DNA of 64,000 nucleotides, from positions 1,798,001 through 1,862,000 of the forward strand of contig NZ_CP139487.1 in NCBI RefSeq assembly GCF_034259205.1, written 5' to 3'. The DNA is from Peredibacter starrii (GTDB lineage Bacteria > Bdellovibrionota > Bacteriovoracia > Bacteriovoracales > Bacteriovoracaceae). Of the stretch, positions 16,392 through 24,700 are shown piece after piece. Within the stretch, counting starts at the first letter, position 1, and every line of letters begins with the position of its first letter. The notes under the pieces were generated by a model. The model had not been told where the DNA came from, did not search any database, and saw only the letters and a list, made by a program, of their open reading frames with translations. A program made the position numbers and the translations under genes.

Positions 16392-17207
16392 ATGAACTGG
16401 AAGTGGTTAATCCTGATTTCTGCCATTGCTTGTTCAAGTAATGATCCAACTCCCTATCAAAAAGCAAAAAAAGGTCGAGGCTTTGATGACCGTGAAGAAG
16501 ACGGCATTCGAATCTCAAACTTCCGCGCGAACTCTTACACGAAAGTGGCCAATGCCCGTCTCTATGCTGAATTCCATGCGATAGAAAATTGTAAGAACGA
16601 GGCCGGAAGAACCGCCAATATTCTTGATATCTATGATCGCACAGAGGCAAAAGAAATTACTCGCACCACAGGCAGTGCCTTTGGACCGACGTACTATGGT
16701 GGTTACGGTATGTATCCCTACTATAGTCGATATTCGACGTTTGGAGTGGGGGCCAGTTTCAATACCATCTCCACTGATACCTGGAATGAGACTTTGGTCT
16801 ATCCCAACATAGACGTGCTTTATACTTGTGAAGCGGAAGTGTGGCGACCGAAGGTCATGTTTCGGGAAGTGCCGGCGGATGAGATGAAGCACTTAGTGAA
16901 GGATTTAAAAGGTGGCCTTCAGGTACAGAAGGTCATCGCCGATTCACCTAACCATAATGTTCTGGATGAAGGTGATATTATTTTAAGGGCGAATGGAGTA
17001 CGTATTGATCGAGTTTATCAACTCATTCATTTATTCAGTGATAAATCCCGTCAGGTGAAGGTGGAGTTCTTACGTGAAGGTCAGAAGAAAACTGCCACTC
17101 TTAAATCAGACAACGTCACAAGCTTTGTCGGCGAGGCCGAAAAGAAAATCATCGGTGATGCTTGTAAAAAGAAAGACGTGAAAGAAAATAAACTTTGTAA
17201 AAATTAG
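16392..17207 (+). CDS. PDZ-domain lipoprotein
   Basis: 271 aa. ATG 16392 has GGAGG 6 nt upstream and begins MNWKWLILISAIAC, a short signal with a lipobox Cys14. Residues 20-165 contain a Gly/Tyr-rich segment (about 98-125) and no recognised domain. Residues 170-245 form a PDZ domain (GGLQVQKVIADSPNHNVLDE, then GDIILRANGVRI and a final strand KVEFLREGQKKTATL). There is no protease triad, so this is a stand-alone PDZ adaptor rather than a DegP-type protease. It is probably periplasmic and membrane-anchored, binding C-termini of envelope proteins. A terminator-like hairpin upstream suggests attenuation. The C-terminus has two cysteines that may form a disulfide. Confidence 0.75.
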   Translation: MNWKWLILISAIACSSNDPTPYQKAKKGRGFDDREEDGIRISNFRANSYTKVANARLYAEFHAIENCKNEAGRTANILDIYDRTEAKEITRTTGSAFGPTYYGGYGMYPYYSRYSTFGVGASFNTISTDTWNETLVYPNIDVLYTCEAEVWRPKVMFREVPADEMKHLVKDLKGGLQVQKVIADSPNHNVLDEGDIILRANGVRIDRVYQLIHLFSDKSRQVKVEFLREGQKKTATLKSDNVTSFVGEAEKKIIGDACKKKDVKENKLCKN

Positions 17208-17236
17208 GAACCACCGAGTGGTGGTCCTAATTTTTT
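17204..17236. terminator. Bidirectional intrinsic terminator
   Basis: A stem of about 11 bp formed by TTAGGAACCACC and GGTGGTCCTAA, with one bulge, is followed by T6 on the plus strand and preceded by AAAAATT, which reads as a T-run on the minus strand. It separates the convergent PDZ and Pro/Ser-rich genes and includes the PDZ gene's stop codon. Confidence 0.75.
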
Positions 17237-17666
17237 AGTATGTGGTTGGGGCACTTGGACCCACACCAGTTGCTGCTGGAACGAAAGGTCTGCTTTCAGG
17301 AACTGAGCTTGGAGTATTAGCAGGAGCTCGTGGAGTCACGGTATCATAGTTGGAAGTAGGTGTGGTTCCGAGAGATCCTCGGGGGATATCGCCTGATGCG
17401 CTTCCGCCCATTGGATTAGTCGTATCTTGCATTTGTTCTTGTTGCAATGTTTGATCGAAATTATTTCCTCGAGGAATGGTATTGCTTGGAATGTTCGTTG
17501 GTGCAGTGGTTGAATTTGCCCCACCCATTGCCCCGCCAAAACCAACTCCGGAAGGATTATTTGATGTATCTATATTACTCGAGCCTGGCATTCCCGTCGC
17601 CGTGGTCTGGGCGCCAACCTGGGCCGCAAAGAGAATCATCGCGACCGATAAAATCATTTTTTTCAT
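17235..17666 (-). CDS. Secreted Pro/Ser/Thr/Gly-rich low-complexity protein
   Basis: 143 aa from ATG 17666, with AGGAGG 6 nt upstream and a signal peptide MKKMILSVAMILFAAQVGAQ. The mature chain is of low complexity (Asn, Pro, Ser, Thr, Gly) without cysteines or charged blocks and ends GPSAPTTY. It appears intrinsically disordered and exported. No family recognised; a periplasmic or surface linker-type protein is possible. Confidence 0.6.
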   Translation of the reverse strand: MKKMILSVAMILFAAQVGAQTTATGMPGSSNIDTSNNPSGVGFGGAMGGANSTTAPTNIPSNTIPRGNNFDQTLQQEQMQDTTNPMGGSASGDIPRGSLGTTPTSNYDTVTPRAPANTPSSVPESRPFVPAATGVGPSAPTTY

Positions 17667-17707
17667 GAACACCTCCTGGCACTTTATGAGGTGCAAGGTC
17701 GATGCCG

Positions 17708-18544
17708 CTAGAGGGCCAGCGTTGATTCTTGAGTAAGTGAGGAAAGCCAGCCAAGAATATTGTCTTTGTCTTGTATGAGGCCCTTATATTTTAATATCGC
17801 CTCATCCATGCTCTCAATACATTGATTGATGAGTTTCAGATCTTCTACAGGAAGAGTTTCTACATCAGTAAATGTGGTCTTGATGGTGAAGCCGATGAGC
17901 TTTTCTGAAATAGGAAAAAGCGTCTGTCTTTCCATTCGAATAAAAAGTTTGGGATTTAACGGATCAAATGATCGCCCTTGCCACTCTTCCATAGGCATAC
18001 CGATTGGAGGAATTGGATGGTGATTCAAGCGATTATCAGTGGCCACTCCCCAAGCAAAGCGCTCCATCGCTCCACGTTTTTGTATCTGCTCAAACATTTT
18101 AGGGGCCGCTTTTGAGATGGCATCAATATGAGGAATAGGTGCATGAGAATCTAAGAAGCTTTTGCCGATTTTTTTATGAGCGTCCCAGTGATTAGGGGAC
18201 ATGAGATGAATCAACGCCAGCCACTCTTTCCCGTCTTCCATTTTCCAAACCGAGAAGTCTTCCGGTACTTGTGAGATTAAAAAATCAATCTCGTCCTTAA
18301 AGATGCCCTCGTAAAGCGTTTTAGGAATGAGAGTTCTGAGTTTGTGCGTGATGAGTTCTAATTCAGAAAATGTAAGGCCCACAGAATCTGGATAGTGCTT
18401 ATCAATTCCTTCCGTGCGGGCCTGGATTTTATTTTGTAAGTAGCGAGTGAGCTCAGGCTCAGGTAAGAAGATGGGTCTTGCCTCGAGAGGCTTTAGCCCG
18501 GCCGTAATAATGAATTTTCCGTTCTGCCAAGGACGATCATTCAT
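17708..18544 (-). CDS. DUF3445 (heme-dependent oxidative N-demethylase-like) protein
   Basis: 278 aa. Matches what I know of the DUF3445/HODM alpha-subunit-like family: a central HLMSPNHWDAHKKIGKSF segment followed by HAPIPHID, and the C-terminal RMERQTLFPISEKLIGFTIKT. Fungal and bacterial members are proposed to be heme-dependent oxidative demethylases acting on small amines, but activity is not established for most. No signal peptide, so it is cytoplasmic. There is no SD; a TATAGA hexamer ends 6 nt before the ATG, suggesting a leaderless message. It stands apart from its neighbours in function. Confidence 0.75.
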   Translation of the reverse strand: MNDRPWQNGKFIITAGLKPLEARPIFLPEPELTRYLQNKIQARTEGIDKHYPDSVGLTFSELELITHKLRTLIPKTLYEGIFKDEIDFLISQVPEDFSVWKMEDGKEWLALIHLMSPNHWDAHKKIGKSFLDSHAPIPHIDAISKAAPKMFEQIQKRGAMERFAWGVATDNRLNHHPIPPIGMPMEEWQGRSFDPLNPKLFIRMERQTLFPISEKLIGFTIKTTFTDVETLPVEDLKLINQCIESMDEAILKYKGLIQDKDNILGWLSSLTQESTLAL

Positions 18545-18550
18545 GGCGCT

Positions 18551-18556
18551 TCTATA
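18551..18556 (-). promoter_or_regulatory. -10-like TATAGA for a leaderless DUF3445 transcript
   Basis: The hexamer ends 6 nt before ATG 18544, so the predicted +1 falls on the start codon. The matching -35 is poor. Confidence 0.35.
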
Positions 18557-18594
18557 TCAGGGAGCGTTTACGAAAAAAAGTCCGAAATTTTGCG

Positions 18595-19002
18595 TTAAAT
18601 GTTAACGTTCATCATTTTCAAAGTGTTAGGCCCGAAACGATCGGTAAATTGAATCGCAAGATTCTCCGTCGCCTCATCGCTTCCTTTAACTTCGATAAAC
18701 ATATCAAAGAGAGTGCGCTTCGCCTTAAGTTCAATCACGCCGTTATTGAGCTTCCAGGTACCGTTCCCGTCGCCGAGATTAGGGAGGTTGTAATAAAAGC
18801 GATTGTCCTCATAAAGAGCGATCTCAATCGGGTAGCTATTGTTCACGATGGACTTATCTAAAGTGAGGTTAGGGTCCTTTGGCATATTTTTCGAATTCAC
18901 GAATTTTGTCAGGGCCGAATCTTGAACTTTATAGAGTTTGGTCGCTTCTTGTTTTCCACAAGAGATGAGTAGCATTAAGGGCATGAGCATTAAGTATTTC
19001 AT
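18595..19002 (-). CDS. Small lipoprotein of unknown function
   Basis: 135 aa from ATG 19002 (an in-frame TTG two codons upstream is less likely). The N-terminus MKYLMLMPLMLLISC has a lipobox Cys15. The mature domain contains GDGNGTWKLNNGVIELKAKR, a lipocalin-like pattern in which a computed value is compared with a graph of small beta strands. No family was recognised with confidence. No SD; a TACCAT element sits 7 nt before the ATG. It is 39 nt downstream of the lytic transglycosylase gene and might share its transcript. Confidence 0.65.
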   Translation of the reverse strand: MKYLMLMPLMLLISCGKQEATKLYKVQDSALTKFVNSKNMPKDPNLTLDKSIVNNSYPIEIALYEDNRFYYNLPNLGDGNGTWKLNNGVIELKAKRTLFDMFIEVKGSDEATENLAIQFTDRFGPNTLKMMNVNI

Positions 19003-19041
19003 ACCCAAAATGGTAACTAGGTTTCAATTTGATCGGCAAGC

Positions 19042-19701
19042 TTATAATCTGCCTGTTTTCTTCCCCATGTCTTTGTAGAAGGCGATGTAGCGCTTCATAA
19101 CGTGGATTGGATAGTCCTTTGGATAAACATTGCGAGAAACGGCGTTTTTAACAGACTTAGGTCCCATATTGTAGGCCGCTAGATAAAGCTGGCCATGACC
19201 TTCGAACTTGTTACGTAACCAAGAAAGGTAAGCAACACCCAGTTTAATATTGGCAACTGGATCACGAAGAGTTCTTTCTCCGTGAAATTTTGTTTTTAAA
19301 ATATCAGACATCCACTGGCCTGTTGTCGGACGGATTTGCATCATACCGATTTCACCAACCGGGCCCACTGCTAGTGGATTAAAGCTTGATTCACCTGAAA
19401 TTACTGCCATTACAAAGTATGGATCTAGAGAGTTCTTAGCAGATTCTTCGATAATCGTTTTAGCAATAGTGTAAGCACGGTATTTGAAAGAATTTGGAAG
19501 ACGCTTTTTAACCACTTCGTGGATGTTCTTCTCAATGTCTTTACGTGTTTCAAAACGAGACACGATACTTTTCTTATAGCTTGCACCCATAAGTTCACGA
19601 GCGTGCTCCACTCTACGAACACTCGCAATTTCACGAGTAGGAAGAGTAGAAGCGAAAGTCATACCTGAAGAAAGGATCAAAAGTGTAAATAGTGTTTTCA
19701 T
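19042..19701 (-). CDS. Secreted lytic transglycosylase (SLT domain)
   Basis: 219 aa with signal peptide MKTLFTLLILSSGMTFA. Residues about 75-215 form an SLT/goose-lysozyme-like domain: ISGESSFNPLAVG with catalytic Glu104, then GEIGMMQIRPTTG, NIKLGVAYL and the AYNMGPKSV motif. It should cleave the MurNAc-GlcNAc bond of peptidoglycan to 1,6-anhydro ends in the periplasm. Size and the lack of extra domains resemble MltE/EmtA-like or Slt70 C-terminal-only enzymes. It may serve cell-wall turnover or prey-wall entry (inference). The start is ATG 19701; the SD is weak. Confidence 0.9.
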   Translation of the reverse strand: MKTLFTLLILSSGMTFASTLPTREIASVRRVEHARELMGASYKKSIVSRFETRKDIEKNIHEVVKKRLPNSFKYRAYTIAKTIIEESAKNSLDPYFVMAVISGESSFNPLAVGPVGEIGMMQIRPTTGQWMSDILKTKFHGERTLRDPVANIKLGVAYLSWLRNKFEGHGQLYLAAYNMGPKSVKNAVSRNVYPKDYPIHVMKRYIAFYKDMGKKTGRL

Positions 19702-19811
19702 ACCTGACTAAGGAGCAAGGTTTATGCCAACTAAAAGGCCCTAAGTTGTGGATTTTGAGGGGGAGGTTTGGTCAGGCCTTAGCCACTGCCTGTCTTTTGG
19801 CCAGTGGTTCA

Positions 19812-19841
19812 TTGAGTTTCGAGGGGTTGGGTGACTAAGAT
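19812..19841 (+). promoter_or_regulatory. Candidate promoter giving a leaderless LMF-like transcript
   Basis: TTGAGT (19812-19817), 18 nt, TAAGAT (19836-19841). The -10 ends 5 nt before ATG 19847, and no SD is present. Confidence 0.35.
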
Positions 19842-19846
19842 AAGCC

Positions 19847-21274
19847 ATGGATATCCTATCCGCAGATAACTATGTAATGGCCCGTATGATCTTCGACCGT
19901 ACTTTGGGGGCGATCTACTTTATTGCGTTTTTAAGCGCCTATAACCAGTTTCCTGCACTCTTAGGGGAGCATGGATTGCTGCCAGTGCCGGACTTTGTGA
20001 AGCGAGTGAAGTTCCGTCAATTTCCTACGGTCTTTCATTGGAAGTACTCGGACTCCATGCTGAAAATCATGTGTGGGGTGGGAATGTTGTTAGGACTGCT
20101 TCTGACTTTTGGCGCCTTTGATTATGCACCAATTGTTGTTCATATGCTTTCGTGGCTCACTCTTTATGGACTGTATCTGTCTCTAGTGAGTGTGGGGCAA
20201 GACTTCTATGGCTTTGGTTGGGAGACCATGCTTCTCGAAGCTGGATTCTTTGCGGCCTTCATGGGTCCTTATTGGGTAACACCTTCTTGGATACCGATTC
20301 TTATTTTGCGTTGGATGCTTTATCGAACTGAGATGGGTGCGGGGCTGATTAAACTTCGCGGCGACCAGTGTTGGAGGGATCTGACTTGTTTGTATTATCA
20401 TCACGAGACGCAGCCATTACCAAATCCATTAAGTCGTTATTTTCATCATTTGCCAAAATGGTTTCATCGCTTTGGAGTGGTCTTTAGTCACTTCTGTCAG
20501 TTGGTGGCGCCCTTTGGTTTATTTTTCCCACAACCCATTGCAGCTGTGGCGGGATTCTTTTTGATCTTTCATCAAATGATTCTGGTGGTGAGTGGAAATT
20601 ACTCGTGGCTTAACTGGCTCACTATTGTTTTAGGTGTTCTTGCTTTTAGTGATGGAGGAATCGCAACGACTCCGGCCCCTTTGTGGTTTCAGATTATTCA
20701 GATAGGGATTGGTGTGCTCGCGATCTTTCTCAGTTACCGTCCATTTTTAAATTTCTTCCAGAAGCGTCAGTATATGAATTACTGCTGGAACCGCTGGCAT
20801 CTCGTTGGTGCGTATGGGGCCTTTGGAAGTGTGACGAAAGAGCGGTATGAAATTGTAATTGAAGGGACTGATGAGATCTCTCCGGATGAAAAGACTGTTT
20901 GGAAAGAATATGGTTTCCGTGGAAAACCAGTAGAGCTTAATCGCACGCCACCAGTTGTGGCCCCTTATCATCTCCGACTTGATTGGATGATTTGGTTTTT
21001 ACCATTTGGAGTTTTAGTTGGGGACGATGACATTTATGTCCAAGGACATGATCTGTGGTTTGTGCGTTTTATGCTCAAGCTTCTACGAAATGATAAGCGA
21101 CTTTTGAAATTACTTCGTCACAATCCGTTTCCAGATGATCCGCCGGTGTGGGTGAGGGCCAAGTTTTATCAATACCACTTCACAGAAAGTGGAGAGAAGA
21201 ACATTTGGAAGAGAACCTACAAAGGAGAGTATTGTCCGGAGCTCTCGCTTAAGAGTTTGCCAGGCCTTGTATAA
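19847..21274 (+). CDS. Lipase maturation factor (LMF1)-like membrane protein
   Basis: 475 aa polytopic membrane protein matching the LMF family known from the vertebrate ER lipase-folding factor and many bacteria. Family features seen: RMIFDRTLGAIYFIAFLSAY with the N-terminal helix, GEHGLLPV, QDFYGFGWETMLLEAGFF, LRWMLYRTEMGAGLIKLRGD, a CWRDLTCLYYHHETQPLPNP block, and a soluble C-terminal beta-rich domain from about residue 320. Vertebrate LMF1 helps dimeric lipases fold; the bacterial role is not defined but probably concerns folding or export of envelope lipases. Its 3' end overlaps mgsA by 26 nt (convergent). Confidence 0.88.
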   Translation: MDILSADNYVMARMIFDRTLGAIYFIAFLSAYNQFPALLGEHGLLPVPDFVKRVKFRQFPTVFHWKYSDSMLKIMCGVGMLLGLLLTFGAFDYAPIVVHMLSWLTLYGLYLSLVSVGQDFYGFGWETMLLEAGFFAAFMGPYWVTPSWIPILILRWMLYRTEMGAGLIKLRGDQCWRDLTCLYYHHETQPLPNPLSRYFHHLPKWFHRFGVVFSHFCQLVAPFGLFFPQPIAAVAGFFLIFHQMILVVSGNYSWLNWLTIVLGVLAFSDGGIATTPAPLWFQIIQIGIGVLAIFLSYRPFLNFFQKRQYMNYCWNRWHLVGAYGAFGSVTKERYEIVIEGTDEISPDEKTVWKEYGFRGKPVELNRTPPVVAPYHLRLDWMIWFLPFGVLVGDDDIYVQGHDLWFVRFMLKLLRNDKRLLKLLRHNPFPDDPPVWVRAKFYQYHFTESGEKNIWKRTYKGEYCPELSLKSLPGLV

Positions 21275-21623
21275 GAAGGTCCGCCGTCTTTTGATTACAG
21301 GCCATCGGGATGTCATACACGACTGCAATTCTCAGGAGTGCTTTTACATCCACATCATGAGGATGTGGAGCAAGAGGGTCCCAGAAGAAAATCACGGCAT
21401 CGATTTTACCTTCCGCAATTCCCGCACCAATTTGCTGATCACCACCTAGAGGACCGCTTTTGAATTTCACCACACTCATGCCAGTGGCCTCTTCAACCCG
21501 TTTTCCAGTCGTTCCTGTGGCAAATAAATTAAATTTCTCTAGTTCTAGTTGGTGAAGCTTGGCCCAGCTAACCATATTGTTTTTCAAGTTGTCGTGAGCG
21601 ATGAGGGCAATATTCTTTTTCAT
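21249..21623 (-). CDS. mgsA: Methylglyoxal synthase
   Basis: 124 aa, slightly shorter than E. coli MgsA (152 aa) at both ends. Catalytic residues align by spacing: His10 (E. coli His19), Asp62 in GPLGGDQQIG (Asp71), His89 (His98) and Asp92 (Asp101). It converts dihydroxyacetone phosphate to methylglyoxal and phosphate in the cytoplasm, a bypass of lower glycolysis that relieves phosphate stress and sugar-phosphate accumulation. ATG 21623 has AAGG upstream. It overlaps the convergent LMF-like gene by 26 nt. No glyoxalase gene is nearby. Confidence 0.95.
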   Translation of the reverse strand: MKKNIALIAHDNLKNNMVSWAKLHQLELEKFNLFATGTTGKRVEEATGMSVVKFKSGPLGGDQQIGAGIAEGKIDAVIFFWDPLAPHPHDVDVKALLRIAVVYDIPMACNQKTADLLIQGLANS

Positions 21624-21713
21624 ATGAAAAACCTTATTAAAATAGTCCGAGAGGAAAATTAGGCATTTAAACTTTAAAGGCTAATTTAACAACTCATAAA
21701 GACGATAGGACAT

Positions 21714-24700
21714 ATGTCAGTAAATCTCAAGAGTTACTTGGAAATGATCAAGACAAGCTTTCTAACAATTTTAATCCTGATGTTTGTTACTAGTTGTAAC
21801 AACGTAGGAAATATTTTTGGTGGAAACATTGTGGTTAATGTTAAAGACAAAGATCATCCACCTTACATTGAACAAGTAAAAGTTCAGAACGATCAAATCG
21901 TAGTCAGCGGAAAAAATCTCGATCGAGTGGTTCTTGCTAAAGTTGGATCGCATGATTTTCAAATTGAATCAAAGACATCAGATAAGCTTATTTTGAATGC
22001 TAAGAGTGCATTGAGTTTCTTAGTGGGAAGCGCTTTAAATTTAGTTGTTTCAAACTCGGAAGCATCAGCCACTTTTCCTCTGACTTTTGAATTACAAAAT
22101 GGGCAAGTGACTGCTTCTAAGCTTCATCATATGAATGCTTCAACTGGTGACTTCTTACAATTTAATGGTTCAGCATGGGCACCGGCTTCTCTTTCTACTA
22201 ATCAGGTTTATGTTGGGACTTATAATGCGACAACTGATACTCCCAATCTTTCGGCGGGAGTAGCGGCGGCCGGAACTTACTATATTGTAACAACTGCGGG
22301 CACTCAGGATCTTGGTTCCGGCATCATGAACTTTGATGTTGGTGACTGGGTAATCTCCGATGGGACGAACTGGAGTAAAGTGGCAGTTGGGACAAACACT
22401 GTTTCTAACTTCAATGGTAGAACGGGTGCTGTGGTTCCGTTGTCTGGTGATTATTCGTGGAGCATGCTGACGAAGGCGGCCGGAAAACTGACTGGTTCTA
22501 AGCTTCAGGAAATTGCCGATGTTGATGTCGCTGGCATTCAAGATGGGGACATGCTTATTTGGAATGCCGGAGCTCTAAAATGGGAAAGTGCTCCTCAACC
22601 ATCAGTCTCAATTCCTGCGGGATCTGTGACTAACACTCAACTTGCTACCAGTGCAGTTGATTCTTCTAAAATTGTGGATGGATCGATTGTTAATGCTGAT
22701 ATCTCAGCGACTGCGGCGATTGATCAATCGAAGATCAGCAATCTCACAACAGATTTAAGCAATAAAGAACCGAAGATCACTGCGGGAACTGCTGCTCAAT
22801 ACTGGAGTGGAACTAAGGCCTGGCAGAATTTAAATCCGGCCGTGATTGGTTCAACACTTACGGGTTACTCTGCTTCTGCCGGAGCGATCACTGCGGCCGA
22901 TTCAATCTTATCTGCCATTAATAAACTTAGTGGCAATATTGGTCTGGCGACTGCTTCTCAAGGGAACTACGTCTTGAAAGCAGGGGACACCATGAGTGGG
23001 CCACTTGCGATGGGTGGAAATAAAGTAACTGGTGTTGCTGATCCAACTGCGCTTCAAGATGCTGCTACAAAAAATTATGTCGATACACAATTAAGCAGTA
23101 ACTCATATTGGGCCAAGACTGGTTCTGATATCAACTATAGTGCCGGTCAAGTCGGTGTGGGAGTCGCTTCTTTCTATCCGGACATGAAGCTTCAAATTGA
23201 ACAGCGTTTAACCAACGCGGTAGGAAGAGCTTTAAATGCAGACACAAGACAGCACTCATCCGCTAACGGAAACTTCAGTGCTCTAGGGGGAGTATTTAAG
23301 GCACAGGCAACTGTAGATGCAGGGGTGACTAACTCTGGCTCAGTAAGTGGTTCATGGAGTGTGGGGTTCAGAAATAATATTCCAGGAACAATTGATAACG
23401 GAACACTTGCTTCGCTCCGTGCTGCTTATTTTCAGTATGGTCATTACGATACTGAAGCTGCATCGGCTCCGAGCACGACGGAAGTCATCGGTCTTTATCT
23501 TTCGCCATATTATAAGAAAGGGACCATCACGAATCTCTATGATATTTATGCTCACCCTGGTTCACCTGGTGGAACAGTCACAAACTTTTATGGTCTCTTC
23601 TTTGGTGGATCACATAAGAAGCACTATCTAGAAGGGAACTTAGGTTTAAATAAAACAGATCCAACTGAGAAGTTGGATGTGATTGGTAACATCGCTGTTG
23701 ATGGAAAAGTTCGTTTTAAATCAGATAACACCAACTTCGTTGAACTAAGAGCGCCTGCAAGTTTAGCTGGAACAATTGCTTTCAATCTTCCGGGAACTGC
23801 CGGATCTTCAGGACAGGCCCTTGTGACTGATGGTGCGGGAAATCTTTCTTGGTCAACAGTATCATCAGGTGCCATCGCGGATGGTTCTGTTAGTTACGCA
23901 AAATTAAATCTTGCCAATGGTGATATTCCTCTCGCAAAACTTGCAGGTGCTTCAGACGTCACCAAGTATCTGAAAGGGGACAAGAGCTGGGGCACATTCA
24001 TCACGGATGTTTTAGCTTCGACTTTTGCGACAGTCACCCCATTGAACACGGCGATTGCCAATGGTGATTCATTACAAACAGTGGTGAATAAAACTCAGGG
24101 ACAAATTAATAATCTAGTTACCAACTCGTTAAATAAAACCGGAACAGATTCGGTCACAGGAACCATGACGATTGCTCCGGCGGGAATGCTTAAAATTTCC
24201 ACCACTGCTTCTGGCGCGGATCTGACTGAAGCGACCAACGTTCAGTATGTGCAAAATTATGTGCAGTCATTCGGTCAGTGGGACAAAAACGGTTCGGCGC
24301 TTTATACAAATAAATTCGTGGGATTTAATAACAATAGTCCATCTACATTTTTCCACGCCATTGGCACCGGTAGTGCAGATGATGATTTGATGATCGATTC
24401 CTTCAGTGATACTGCAGAATCTGCCATTATGCTCAGACGTGCTCGTGGGACAGCTGCGGCACCAACTCCGCCACTGGCCAATGATCGACTCGGCTTTTTA
24501 GGTTTCCGCGCTTTGACTGCGGCCCCAAATACTTATGTTGAAATGGCACGAGTACAAGGATTGGCCGAAACAGACATTGCAACATCAATGACAGGGTTCC
24601 TGCAATTTTGGACTCGTAATAATGGTTCTTATACTGAGAAAATGCGCATTACTGGTGCGGGGAACGTGGGGATTGGAACCACAACTCCAGATAAAAAACT

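Noticed and set aside
19780-19808. Hairpin CCACTG...CAGTGG upstream of the LMF-like gene
   Set aside because: Short bulged stem with a large loop and no T-run; not separable from chance.
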